From Gentiana macrophylla (taxonomy: Eukaryota; Streptophyta; Magnoliopsida; Gentianales; Gentianaceae): a DNA stretch of 64,000 nucleotides. Shown here one piece after another: positions 44,501-55,976 of the stretch. A model generated the notes under the pieces. That model saw only the letters and a program-made list of their open reading frames with translations. It did no database searches and had not been told where the DNA came from. A program made the translations under genes and the position numbers. Positions within the stretch are counted from its first letter, which is position 1; each line of letters opens with the position of its first letter. The stretch lies in assembly GCA_026214975.1 (NCBI GenBank), contig CM047809.1:26735375-26799374 (forward strand), in the 5' to 3' direction.

Positions 44501-45496
44501 AGGGCCCAATGTGAGCAAATTCAGCTCAATGCGCACACATTAAGCATTCAGGATCAACAATGCTTGCGAATGTTCCTGAATGCCCGCACACAACTGCCCC
44601 AGTACCTATTTTCCCACTTTCTGATCCCGTAATGCGCATGCACTAAACGTTATACGCGTGCATTCACACAAAAACGAACCTAAAGCATGCTTTTTTGTAC
44701 TTTACAATCTCCAATCCAACATGATCAACATCAAAATACACAACAAAACAATAGCAAAACATGTTCTAATCATACTATAGCATAACATAGCATTTCAATG
44801 ACACATAAAGATGAATATTTACTTCAATTCAACACTAAAACTCAGTCTTAGCATTGTAAAACCATAATAACTCATTAGGAAGATCCTCTTACCTGATCAA
44901 AGCAAAACCACATCCAAAACTTGAAGGAAATCTGCTTCACTTCCTCAAGCCTCAACCTAAAACCTATATTGATCAACAATTAAACTATAATTAATTTTGA
45001 TCAAGGTTTCTAGGCAAACAAGACTGTGAATTCAAGAGATTTATAACAACTAAACTTGATGATGTCAAACTAGGACAGAACTAACCTTTCTCAAAACTCC
45101 ATCTTTCTTGTATCAACACGATGCTCTTCTCCTGTTGATTTCGTTTCCGCAGTTAATTCTGAAAACCGTTGAGTCTTTTGTGAGAATTTTAGAGATGTAT
45201 CTTTTGCTCTCAAAACACCAAATTCGAACTCTCTATTTTCTTTTTAACTTCTGACTATTCCCATGGATGATGGGTGGTTTTACTTTGCAGGAAATAACCT
45301 CCAAGTGGTTATTAGCTAATAATCCTACTAATTCCAAGAATTAAATTCCCTTTAATTCCCTTTTCTCCAAAATAAACTTCCATCACTTATTATTTCCTTT
45401 ATTCTTTTATACTTTATTTCCATGAATATTAAATATAATATTCCATATTTCGCAAAAAGACACGTCTACCCTTTTTTGAATAGTCGGGATTTTACA
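41508..45496 (-). repeat. 5' LTR of the short gypsy element, split by a solo copia LTR
   Basis: The two parts (41508-42230 and 43954-45496) join to a sequence parallel to the 3' LTR. The break lies at ATCAGTGGAT/CACACCGATAGCC, which is continuous near 39198-39215 in the other LTR. Confidence 0.9.
42231..43948 (+). mobile_element. Solo copia LTR with target duplication TGGAT
   Basis: 1718 bp starting TGTTAGGTGTAGTGCCCG and ending CATCCTTCA, flanked on both sides by TGGAT (42226-42230 and 43949-43953). Its start is the same as that of the LTRs at 47212-49043 and 58503-60962, on the opposite strand. A TATA-like CTATAAAAGG lies at about 43592. Solo LTRs result from recombination between the two LTRs of one element, which removes the interior. 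Confidence 0.95.
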
Positions 45497-45857
45497 TGTG
45501 GTAATGACACGTAGTCTGGGGATACAACTGTGGGAGGCGCAGTGACCTTCACAAGGGGCTCAAATTGGCAGGAGTTCAGGCTGGATCAACTGGAGTTGTC
45601 ATAGGCCAGTCGGAATTGGCCATAAAATTCGAAGGATTTCATTGCGGCATCAGCCATGGAGTATCGGTTCACCCAGAGATTTAAAATTTTTCTAATTGAA
45701 AATGAGAACTAGATTAAAAGGAGATTGAGGTTAATTTTCTATGGGGAAGGTAAAAACGTCCGATCAGTTTATTTTTTTGTCCTTGTTGTCTTACCACAAT
45801 ATGTTTGTCTTTAATGACTATTCGAAATGTAATATTGTCCTTGTGAGCGTTTCTCTC
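45497..45857. other. Short spacer with a possible minus-strand coding scrap
   Basis: On the minus strand an ATG near 45657 gives MADAAMKSFEFYGQFRLAYD and then meets a stop. The block is less AT-rich than its surroundings and could be a piece of a host gene or gag. I do not recognise it. Confidence 0.3.
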
Positions 45858-47211
45858 TGTTGGTCTTTTAGAAAGGCTAGATACAAGTTTAGAGGGGGTG
45901 AATAAACTTGTCACCAAAAATATAAAGTTGAAGCAAATTAGGTTCCAGTTAAAACTTGTGTGGAGCTAAGCTAACTGAGCTGAGTAAAGCTCAATTGACT
46001 TTCGCTCAAACTGAGTTAAGCGGCAGCAGTAATTAATTAGTTTTAACCTTTATGTGATCTTGTTGTATCTATGAAAAAGCTTGAATGCTGAACTGAGTTC
46101 TGGTGAACGTCAGTTTGTGTTTTGTGTGAGTTTCAATTAGTTTGTATGCTTGGACGAACAATGCTTAACAATCACAGTAAATTAAATACTGTAAGTAAAT
46201 TGCGTAAAGAAAATAAGTCAAAAAATTATAGAGGTTCCAGGTGGTGTAATCTTTTAAGTCCTCTCTTCCCCTGTGATGTAGGAGGTAAAATACACTAGAA
46301 CTCTTGAGGTATATTGGTTACAAAAGTCCTAATCTGATAGTCATTGACTAATCCCTAGCTTCACTATCTACACAACTAAAGAACAGGTTGAATGGCTGCT
46401 CTTCAACTACAAACACTAGTCCTTAGAGGTTTGATTGCCTCTTCTTTAGCTCCACCACAAACATAGTCACCCAGACTGCAAATACAACTGTCATTGGCAA
46501 ATCCTAGACCAGATTGCTTCACAGTCTCAACCTTTGATAAAATCAAAGTTGGGCTTAGAATCAAGTAAAGTGATTCTTGCTTGTGGGTCTTCAAAGTGTT
46601 GATAACTTGATGAGCCTTTGTATCTTGAACAGTTAGAAGATTTTTGGATCGATAACTTGCAAGCACGAAATGATAGCTTGAGTATTTAGACTTGCAGGAC
46701 TTAAGCTAAATTACTTGATAATTCGGTCACTTGTGTGTTTGATCCATGTTTCAAATTCATGTATTTGTAGGCTTGAATCCAATGGTCATCTTATTTGAAT
46801 TTTCAAACGTTACATTGGATTCCAGAGAATATGCTATCATCTGTTAGAAATGTCAGTGTCCTTCTAACATATCAGACTTTCATCCAATTGGAATGCATGA
46901 TTTCCAACGTTCTGATTCTTCTTCAGTTTCTTCCTTGGATGAATTCAGCTTGAACTGAGTTTTTGGGGTATGTCGGTTACAAATTTGGTATATATCGCTT
47001 TTAGCTTATACTCGCCAGAGCATTAACTTAGTTTTTACTCTTCTTCAAAACTGATTACTCTGTATTCATCTGATCATAATTGATTTGATCAGAGTACACC
47101 ATCTTCATCATATAACAACTAAGACATCATTGTCCTTATGTATCTTAGGTCTTCATACAAGATCTACAAGGTCAGTTTAGGCCACCATAGACTTACCTGA
47201 ATTCTAACTTT
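45858..47211 (-). mobile_element. Sirevirus-like LTR, left part (right part 60968-61481)
   Basis: The edge TGTTGGTCTTTTAGAAAGGC and the text AAGTTTAGAGGGGGTGAATA, AGAGGTTCCAGGTGGTGTAA and GATGTAGGAGGTAAAATACA follow the order of the LTR at 36435-38091, with considerable divergence. The LTR is split at 47207-47211 by a copia insertion and resumes at 60968. The right part ends at about 61481 next to a purine-tract-like GGGCGAAAT (minus strand), so this was the 3' LTR of a minus-strand element whose interior has largely gone. Confidence 0.8.
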
Positions 47212-49043
47212 TGTTTGTAATACCATCCGCAACGGAAGTGATTTTAGGATCTAGATCTATAAATTACACGTAATAAAATAACTAGATCTACATCTACAAG
47301 GGGGTTGTAGATCATACCTCTTGGATCTAAAAATCCAAGTAGAAGAACCGCAAACAAAAGATGGTGTGAAGAGCATTATGATCTTCCGCACGTGTGATCC
47401 GAGCAACTCCCGGTGGAAGGAAATCCTCATCTTGAATCCTTCCGATATGCTACCCGGAAAAAACTCCAAGATTTTCCTCACTTCCCCTTGGCCAAAATTT
47501 TTCTTCCTCTCTCTAAGAGATGGAAGTCGAAATTTGTGTGTGTGTTTTAGGCTTGGGAGAACTCTCTTTATATGGGAGAGTAATCCTTGTCCTCCAAGGA
47601 TTTTATTTTGCAAATAAAATAAATCCACTAAATAAAAGATAATCCCAAAATATTCTAGAACAAATCTAGAATAATCTTTATCTTTATTTCTTACCTTAAA
47701 TATTTATCCAATAAATATTTTATGCACGTGTCTTATTAATACACAAGAAAACAATTTCTTGTTCCATAAAACATGAGGGGGGCCGAAAATTATTGTTTGT
47801 GACCTAGTCACAATAATTTCGACCAACACACTAAATTTGGGCCAAGATTATGAAAAATGTCTTTTTCACATATATTTAATTATTTAGCCCAACTAATTTA
47901 ATAGTCACTAAATAATTAATTCACATATCATTTTAATTAAATTCTAATAAGAACTAAATTAATATTATTAGGATTCGACATCCGAGAATAGCTATGCTAT
48001 ATTGGAGGCACGTCACGGACCATGGACTAATAATCAGCTGCTCCGATAAATCAAATAAATAATTATCTTACGAACAGAATAATTATATTCGATAAATTAA
48101 TCACAGGAATATGCCACCATAATCCCGTGACTACACTCCTCCGATTATGAGATTATATTTATCTCTTCACGAGAATGATAATAACGTCCATTGATATAAT
48201 CATTACATATGGATTAATCCTCCATAGACTGCTCATTCTAAATTGGGAAGTTACCGTTAACCCTTTTTAGAACCTCTTATCCTTATTTACCATTAACCCC
48301 TAGTGATCAATTAATTCATACAACTCACCGGTAGCTAATCGCTGTAATATGAACTCGCACGATCGATCGCTTTATAGGATTAACAAATAAGTGGAATCGC
48401 TTATCTACTTCCATAAATGGAAGGAATGGATTCCGTGATCTGTGATAACACACGACTACTCACTCAATCCAAAGACAATGCCAAGATGGGGTAATTCGGA
48501 TCACAGACTCGGTGTAATCCTTAACCGTCAAGTCAAACCTCATACCGATTCAAGCAGGTTGATCGTGATCACCTCGAGATTAAGATATATCCATAAATAT
48601 GATCATCTATTGATTCGATAAGACTTCTCGATTACGGAATTATATCGCGCACTCTAATCAAATCGGTCCAAATTTCTATATGATATATCTATCATATATA
48701 AATGCCCCACTAGGTTCTCTTTAACCGAAAGTCCGGATAAGACTATCACACCTATTGTGTTCTGGGTGCATTAATAGCACGTTAAAGGAGAGACCCGATA
48801 CTCTCCATTAACTTCACTACGGGCTAATTGTATTTTAAGTACATCTTCACTAACTCAATCCTCCCATGTATATCCCATACACTGAGTTAAGTGATTACAT
48901 AAACGATATACTTTAGGGTTTTCTGTAGTGTAAATACTATTGTCACATCAGTGAATATGAGAATAATAAATATGAATAATAATATCATTTCATTTATTAA
49001 ATAAAACAATTACAAAATTGTCTTTCGGGCATTACACCTAACA
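47212..49043 (-). repeat. 3' LTR of the copia element
   Basis: 1832 bp. In element sense it starts TGTTAGGTGTAATGCCCG and ends GGATGGTATTACAAACA. It is uninterrupted, unlike the 5' LTR. Confidence 0.93.
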
Positions 49044-49055
49044 ATCTCCCACTTG
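49044..49055 (-). other. Polypurine tract of the copia element
   Basis: In minus sense CAAGTGGGAGAT directly precedes the 3' LTR. The reverse transcriptase remnant runs up to it, with no RNase H between. Confidence 0.85.
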
Positions 49056-50032
49056 CACGAAAGCATGTGATTAAGTGTTGTTCGAAATCATAAGACTTGA
49101 TCGTGTGATCAAATCTATGATACCAGAACGAGATGCTTGCTTCAACCCATAAATGGATCTCGAGCAACTTGCACACCATGTGCTCGACCTTCGAATGAAT
49201 CAATGAATCCTTCTTGTCGCATATAGATTTTCTCGTCGAGAAAGCCGCTTTAAAACGCTGTCTTAACATCCATTTGCCGATTTCATAATCCGTACATGCA
49301 AAGAATCGTAAGGAGGATGCGGATGGTTTTCATCATGGCCACAGGTGAGAAGGTTTCCTCGTAGTATATACCCTCTCGCTGTTTGTAACCTTTGGCTACC
49401 AGCCGTGCTTTGAAGGTTTCGACCTTCCTATCTACTCCTCTCTTTTGCTTGTAGAGCCATTTACATCCAATGGGCCTTTCACCCTGAGGAAGTTCTACAA
49501 GTTTCAGATCGAGTTTAGAGTACATAGACTCCATCTCTTGATTCATTGCGTCAATCCATTTATCCTTATCGTGATCCAGTAAGGCCTTCTTATAGGTCGG
49601 AGGATCATCTTCCACCCCATCAGAGGCGACTATGTTCGTCTCTAAATCCTTGCCGTACCGAGCTGGTGGCCGAACCACTCTCGCAGTACGTCTAGGTGGA
49701 ACAGGAATTTCGGAAGTGACTGTTGTATTATTAGTGTTGTTTACAGGAACATCAACAGCCACAATAGGCCTAATATCATCGGAGAGTAATTCCTCTAGTA
49801 CTATTTTATTTCGAGGTCTGTGGTCTTTCATATAACTTTCCTCCAAAAACGTAGCGTTAGTCGAGACTAGCACTTTGTTATCATCCGGATCGTAAAATTG
49901 ACCACCACGTGAACCTTTTGGATAGCCTACAAACAAACATACTTTCATACGTGATTGTAGCTTGGTAGTCTTGTCCATCAGCACATGTGCAGGACAACCC
50001 ATATGCGGAAGTGACGAATGCTTTCGTGACAT
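49056..50032 (-). pseudogene. Copia integrase end and truncated reverse transcriptase
   Basis: Frame 50032-49283 contains the integrase C-terminal region (FVGYPKGSRGGQFYDPDDNK) and a linker. The start of reverse transcriptase follows (PTYKKALLDHDKDKWIDAMN, GCKWLYKQKRGVDRKVETFK, ARLVAKGYKQREGI, TFSPVAMMKTIRILLTI). Beyond a stop, shifted frames still show QMDVKTAF, FLDEKIYMRQ and VCKLL..I, then WYHRFDHTIKSY near 49085. There the text runs directly into the polypurine tract. The YVDD active site and all of RNase H are deleted, roughly 1.5 kb compared with a usual copia pol, so the copy can no longer copy itself. Confidence 0.9.
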
Positions 50033-51201
50033 CCGACCACATCTCTACAGTGTCTTTTCGATGACTTTGACGGTACTGCATTCAAAATGTAGACCGATGC
50101 TTCTAAAGCATAACCCCAAAAGGATATAGGTAGTGAGGCGTAGCTCTTCATTGATCTAACCATGTTAATCAATGTCTGTTTCTCCTCTCAAAGAACTCCG
50201 TTTCTTTGGCGCCGAACGTTGGAAACAAATTCCTTTTCACCAAGTAGTCAATAAACTCGATGATCTAAATACTCACCTCCATGATCCGAGCGAAGGCATT
50301 TCAATGACTTGCCTAGTTGCCTTCGGCTCTCGCTTGGAATTCCTTGAACTTACCAAAAGCCTCGGACTTCCTATGCAAAGAGATAAACATAACCGAATCT
50401 CGAGTAGTCATCAATGAAAGTCACAAAGTACTCGTATCCGCCTCTAGCTTGTACGTTCATCGGACCACAAAGGTCTGAATACACTAAGTCTAGAGTTCCC
50501 GTGGCCCTATTACCCTTTGATGAGAAGGGACGCTTGGTCATTTTTCCCTCCAGTCAACACACGCAGACAGGCAGTGTGTCAACAGATGACTCACCTAAGG
50601 CATGAACCTTTTCTAGTCTTTTGAGTCTTTCCAAGGAAATATGGCCGAGCCTCAGATGCCACAAGTATGTTTTATCTTCTTTTACTTGAGAAACTTTCTG
50701 CCTTTTAGCAGATCTTTGATGAGCAGTTTTAAACATTTCAGTATTAAGTAGGGGAGCTTTATGTGGTCTTACAAAATATAAACCATTTTCATTCGTAGTT
50801 GAACACAATTCAAAGCCATTCTTCGAAATAACAAATTCACCATTCAAATTTGAAACAGAAAATGATTGTTCAACTAAGGCAGAATGAGAAATTAAATTTA
50901 TCCTGAAATTTGGAATAAAATAAACATTCTTTAAATGTAAAATTCTATTATTATTAAAATGTAATTCCACAGCTCCCACTGCTTTATCCGAAATGAAGCC
51001 CAAAGGCCTACTCGCATCGATTGAGAACCTCTTCCACTCCTCGCATTTAACTAAGAATCTGCAATGAAGAACATACATGGTTAGTAGCTCCAGTATCAAG
51101 TATCCAAGTGGACACATCTCTAGATACATTAAAAGATTCCAAGAATAGTAATTCCAAATTACCTTTCTTATCTTTCCCAGTAACAGCCTTGGCTTTGCCA
51201 T
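49978..51201 (-). pseudogene. Copia pre-integrase and integrase core, frameshifted
   Basis: The right part shows the end of the protease domain (VGAVELHFNNNRILHLKNVY, PNFRINLISHSALVEQ) and the zinc-binding pre-integrase YLWHLRLGHISLERLKRLE. With several indels the core follows: LDLVYSDLCGPMNVQARGGY, FVTFIDDYSRFGYVYL, LRSDHGGEYLD. At 50172-49978 it ends with MVRSMKSYASLPISFWGYAL and YILNAVPSKS. At least four frameshifts or stops are present. The enzyme would join the DNA copy to the chromosome; it is not functional here. Confidence 0.88.
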
Positions 51202-52051
51202 CTTTTACATCACGAAGATAATCCGGACAATGGCGTTTCCAATGTCCTACCTCCTTACAGTAAAAGCATTTGCCTTTGGGCTTGGCCTCGTCAACTTTCT
51301 TGGCTTTCTTTTTCTTCATTGGCTTGGGCACAGGTGCAACACTACCCTTCTTCTTTGGTTTGGCCTTAGGCTTGTTTGATGGCTTAGCTTCGGCCATATT
51401 TGCTTCAGCTTTCTTATCCCCTACTTGGACCTTATCTTTCGATAGTAGGCCCTCGTAGATTGTCAGTTCATTAAGCATCTGTGTCATGGTCAACTCATGT
51501 TTTCCCATCAGATACTGAGTTTTGAACGGGATAAACTCAGGAGTCAACGATTCCAAAATCATTGACACTTGAGTTGCTTCATCGAACATTGATCCATGAA
51601 TACCGGCGTCATTGAAGTAACTGATCATATTTAGAACATGACCATTCACTGCTTGACCTTTCTTCAATTTCGTGTTAACAGCCATCCTGATGGCATCGTG
51701 TCTTGCTTGGTTGCTAAGTGATCCAAACATCGAAGTAAGTTTCTGCATGATATCTCGTGCAGTCTTAAACTCTTCAATCTGGGCCCTAATAACCTCCGAC
51801 ACTGCCGCCAGGATGATCCCACGAGCCTGGTTATCTGACTCGATCCAGCGATTACGCTGCTCGATCTCAGCTTTTCTGGGTTTTTGGATCGCCACCGTAG
51901 GGCATTCAGAAGTGAGTACATATTGCACATTCTCGTATGTGAGTACCACGTTTAGATTACTCTTCCATTTCTTAAAGTTGTTTCCCGATAATTTTTCAGA
52001 CAGTAAAGCATAAATTTGAGCAGATATTTTTTGCTGAAAATAAAATGACAT
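51047..52051 (-). CDS. Copia gag-protease start, open over 334 residues
   Basis: From ATG 52051 (MSFYFQQKISAQIYALLSEK) the frame is open through LSGNNFKKWKSNLNVVLTYE, ARGIILAAVSEVIRAQIEEF, MQKLTSMFGSLSNQARHDAI and LESLTPEFIPFKTQYLMG, the copia gag (UBN2-like) core. A Lys-rich basic linker follows (residues about 205-265), then the zinc knuckle CFYCKEVGHWKRHC (about 267-280) and the protease active site WILDTGATNHVC (about 317-328). It breaks just after this, where the next part continues in another frame. Gag would package the element RNA. It is the best preserved frame of this element, but with no usable pol the element is not autonomous. Confidence 0.9.
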   Translation of the reverse strand: MSFYFQQKISAQIYALLSEKLSGNNFKKWKSNLNVVLTYENVQYVLTSECPTVAIQKPRKAEIEQRNRWIESDNQARGIILAAVSEVIRAQIEEFKTARDIMQKLTSMFGSLSNQARHDAIRMAVNTKLKKGQAVNGHVLNMISYFNDAGIHGSMFDEATQVSMILESLTPEFIPFKTQYLMGKHELTMTQMLNELTIYEGLLSKDKVQVGDKKAEANMAEAKPSNKPKAKPKKKGSVAPVPKPMKKKKAKKVDEAKPKGKCFYCKEVGHWKRHCPDYLRDVKDGKAKAVTGKDKKGNLELLFLESFNVSRDVSTWILDTGATNHVCSSLQILS

Positions 52052-53684
52052 ATATTAATTCAAGTTTAACACTACTATATAAGTTTATTTTAGGAATTGT
52101 AAACTAAAATTAAGTGTACTCTACCATTCCAAGGTTTTAACCTCGCATCTCAGTTCCGCCGTAGGGTAGGTCAATGAGATGACGGTTAAATCGAGACAAT
52201 CTCATCAATGAATAACTTGTGAGAATCGAACATCCCTTTATTCATTGACTACCTTCCTTTTTTAGCCTAGGTATTATCAAGAATACCCTTGATGAGTGTG
52301 ACCTACTATACCGGATCTCTTAGGTACGCCCTGAGTGTGCCGTCGTAGGATAGGTCAGTGACCCAACGAGTACCCGGAAATCCTATCCTTTCTGAGACCA
52401 AGCCATGAATGTTGATAGGGGTGAACACCATCCGTAGGGGGGACGAAATCAAAGCGCCGCGAGGCGCCACCCTTCTCTCACTTACTTGTATCTATAGTAG
52501 AGGCCGTGGGGTTGGTGTCGCCTCCCCGCTCCCACTCAATATTTTGGAAGTGGTGGTGGGTTAACTAACCACGCCTTTTGATGTTAACATAAAAGGACAT
52601 CAAATCAAGGATTCCGAATGGTGTCGGTAACGTAGGCAAGTCTACCCGTCCCTATTCGTTGGAACATATGTGATGATCGGACGAAATCGGGTCAAGACAA
52701 ATTTCCATTGAGATAAGAAGAATCACCCTCCGCTCGGTGTAGCTTAGTCTTGCCGACCCCGTGCATACATCACACTAGGAGGGTTAAGTCGGTCGAGCCG
52801 AAGCTCGCTTGACCACCCAACCTATAAAGCGAACCGCTTTTATCCAAGATTTATTGTTCTTTTACCATCATTCAATCTCGTAGACACTACGAATCGAAAA
52901 CGTGATCTCGTTTGGGCTTTTAAGGCGGTTCACCGAGAACACACACCGAAAAGGCTTAACGATTTCATAACCCGTCCTTGGATCTTTAATTAGTTACTAA
53001 ATTTATTAATTACCACGTATTAATTAAATTTCAACTAATTACACGAGTTTGTATACATGTCTATTTTAATTACCAAAATTAAAATTCTACATGTATGCAT
53101 GGAGTGGATTTATGATATGACGCATGTCATGGCAATTCCGATTTTATATCTATTTTATGATAAAACACATAAAAAATAAATTGCGAAAAATTTAAACACC
53201 GAGATGGATCGTTGGTACCCCCGTATCTAATCTATCCTAGGAAAAAAATAAATTACAATCTTGTTGTCTTCATGTCTTCGAACCTTGAACCACGAACCGC
53301 GGACCCGAAAGGAGAAGGGGCCTTTATTTTATAAAATTAAAAAAAATTCGATTTTTTTTTATCGGAAACAGCATATTTTTATTGCAGAAAATAAATAAAA
53401 TAAAAGTTTTTTTTTTAAAATTGCCGATTTTTTATAAAAAAAAAAAATCAAACCCTAGCCGTGTGGTCCAAAAAAAATAACAAAAATTTTCCGCCCCGAC
53501 TCCTATTCATACCTCGAGTTCTGTCTTCATCTCCTGTTCTTAATCGTTTTTCCGGAATTACAAAAAAAATAATAAATTGCCAAAAAATAAAGAAATAAAA
53601 ACAATAATTTTTACATCAATCCTATGCTCAAACGATCTAAATCGAGAGAGCTTACAATATATCTAACGAGTAAACAGTACCAAC
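52052..53684 (-). other. Leader region of the copia element, proximal part
   Basis: About 1.6 kb between the gag ATG and the CACTA insertion. No coding frame is recognisable. Two related phrases, CCGCCGTAGGGTAGGTCAAT (about 52154) and GCCGTCGTAGGATAGGTCAG (about 52338), suggest an internal repeat. The part near 53330-53600 is very AT-rich. Confidence 0.5.
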
Positions 53685-53704
53685 CACAACAAGAAAAACA
53701 GGAT

Positions 53705-54010
53705 TTAATGACAGGAATTCCTGCCATTATATGTCATTTTCTCGTCATTAAAAGTATTTAATGACGAGAAATCCCCCTCATTCCCCCCCATAGTTGCCCT
53801 TCTAGTTAAAGCATTCAATGACGAGAAACCTGCCTCGTCATTAAAAATATCAAGGATTTAATGACAAGATCAGACTCTCATTAAAAATATTTCTAGTGAC
53901 GAGTAATTTCCTCATTATTATACGATTTGCCTCTCATTAGAACTAAAGTTAGAAATTTGGTTTCTACCCATTAATGACGGATATTACCGTCATTAATATG
54001 TGGAAACCCA
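53705..54010. repeat. Left subterminal repeats of the second CACTA element
   Basis: Several copies of TTTAATGACGAGAA, CTCGTCATTAAA and related text in both orientations, the expected TNPA-type binding region. The right counterpart is at about 58165-58325 (GTCATCAAAAT, CGTCATTAAATTCC, CGTCATTGAAAACC). Confidence 0.8.
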
Positions 54011-55398
54011 CTCATTAATTAGCTATGGCCATTATCAACAAAAGACATAATGATCGGGAGTTTTTTTTTTTGTAAAACTCGGAATTTTATTAATCAAAAA
54101 ACCAAAGTTTTACAAGTGTCATCTCGTGACTACTCCAGAAAAATAGCTTCATCAAAACATGTTTGCCACCTCCTCAAAACCTTAGTCCGGCAAGCCTAGG
54201 GTGGGAATATCCGGGTGCTAAGGAAAGAGTATGGCCCCCATGTGTTGGAAAACTCACACTAATATCCAAGGACATGCAAAATAAACAACTAGGGGAGTGA
54301 CTGAAAATACAGGGGTACATGTCTCCACCATCCTATCTAGGGTATACATATGCAGACAATCTTTATAGGGGTTTCTAACAAGTAAAGAAAGCAGCACAGG
54401 ATCTTCAGAACATTGCAGCATCACATGTGTACATTGCCTGCCAAACTTATGTTCCTTTCCTTTCAAGAGTGCCCAAACAATTAGCCAAATTTTGTAAGGC
54501 GTCCTCCAGCAAATTTGTTGAACAACTGATGTAAACCTGCAAAAATAGATATCATGGCTAGCAGCAATCTGAAAAAGTAAGAGAGAAAGTCCAGTAGCAT
54601 AAAAAGAAAATGAACCACCTAGCTAGCAACATAGAATCAAAGAAATAATTATAGACATGCTATCTAACTGTGTGATAAACACATAGCAGGATGACAAAAA
54701 AAATTTGAGAACTCTTCATCAAACAGAACCAAGCTAGCAAGACTAACTTGGGCAGACACAAGACACATAAAAAACAAGTTATACGAAAGCAGGTTATAAC
54801 TTAGGACAAACTCAGATAACCAAACAGATTAGGTAGAAGCATTCAAGTTCTTGAATTAAAACCAAGAAGATGACACCCATGACTCAAAACAGAAACTACC
54901 AGGTCCGAAGAAAAACTTGATCAAACTATGTTGTGAGACTTAGAAACAAAATACTCATAACTAGAAATAGCAAAACAAACAAAAATCAAGTACAGACAGG
55001 TCTTAACACTTGTACAACAGACTACAAGAACGGGACATAACAGTCAATAAGTTTATGACAACTAAAAGAGCAGACATAAAGCATACAAAACAAGGGAATA
55101 CTCATATAATGCCAGATGAAACATAGACTTATACTTGAATTAAATGGAACCTATAAGCGGATCAGTAAAAAAACTCGGTCAAACCAGATATATATGCATG
55201 CAGATTAAATACTGCGAGTTGAGACTTGGACATAAACTTATAGCAGGAAAAACACAGAGTGACCTGAAACTTGTTTATAAACATTAAGAATATGTTGCAT
55301 CTTAGCTGCACAAGATGCATTCGCTTTAGTATTGAATTTTGTTAAGAGTGCTCTAACCATATTATATTCGCACTTTAATATCTCAGATAGTCGTTTAT

Positions 55399-55400
<2 letters not shown>
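54011..55400. other. Interior of the CACTA element, left part
   Basis: Opens with TTTTTTTTTTTGTAAAACTC (54060), which looks like the poly(A) end, inverted, of a retroposed copy. No frame of any length is recognisable. The rest is AT-rich without known features. Confidence 0.4.

Positions 55401-55401
<1 letters not shown>

Positions 55402-55446
<45 letters not shown>
55402..55446. repeat. (TA)n microsatellite
   Basis: About 22 TA dinucleotides inside the CACTA element. Tyr/Ile-rich frames over it are artefacts. Confidence 0.98.
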
Positions 55447-55449
<3 letters not shown>

Positions 55450-55976
55450 TGCAAGTACAATATCCCCAAATCATTAACAAAACAATTAAACACCAAGAAT
55501 CTCTTCTAAACCGGATTGTGCATTTCCGAAACATGTCGACAATACTAAACCAATCAATCATTGGAGCTAATCCAAAGGATATTTCTTTAGTTGTAGATAA
55601 ATAAAAAGCAAAAGCAGAAACCACTAAAATCTCATAACTTGTCTTCCAAAACCTCGGCTTTGTAATATAAGCAAAGGGCATAACACACAACCGACACGTC
55701 TCGACAACGTACAAGTAGAGGTGAGGCGACCGACAGTCCTAATTCATCTTCATGTTTGAAAACCTTCAATATATATATAATCACTAAGGAATCAATATAA
55801 ACACTACCGATAGTCGATAGAAACATAGTATTAGGCAAGATAAGAGGAGAGAAGTCCACAGAGAGTGATCACTATTTTTCAAATAGTATATATCCTAAAC
55901 AAAAAATAGCAGAATAAGGCTAGCTTGCAGTAGACATCCTTAAATAATCAAGGAAATTTTTTACCATAAAAATTAC

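Larger units (their letters stand above)
38486..45496 (-). mobile_element. Ty3/gypsy element with two full LTRs and a very short interior
   Basis: In minus sense the element runs from TGTAA(A/T)(A/T)TCCC at 45496 to the TAACG end at 38486. The 5' LTR (45496-41508) is 2266 bp once the solo LTR inside it is removed, and the 3' LTR (40741-38486) is 2256 bp. The interior is only about 766 bp. It is related to the gypsy element at 18932-28165: same TGTAA start, same GGATA(A/G)GGACTCGGTATCCGGGA end and the same TTGGTATCAG primer site. Bases outside the LTRs (GGTGA against TGTGG) do not match, so a target duplication is not proven. Confidence 0.88.

Noticed and set aside
38481..45501. Target duplication of the short gypsy element
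   Set aside because: GGTGA on one side and TGTGG on the other do not match, and the LTR edges are clear to within one or two bases only, so I do not claim it.
45600..45660. Start of a host gene (MADAAMKSFEF...) on the minus strand
   Set aside because: The frame stops after about 23 residues and no splice donor fits clearly, so it is mentioned only as a scrap.
47321..47617. 98-residue plus-strand frame, repeated near 58612
   Set aside because: It lies in both LTR copies of a minus-strand copia element in the untranslated region; its presence twice reflects the LTR pair, not a gene family.
50172..50417. Plus-strand frame of 81 residues
   Set aside because: It is antisense to the frameshifted copia integrase on the minus strand, which explains the sequence fully.
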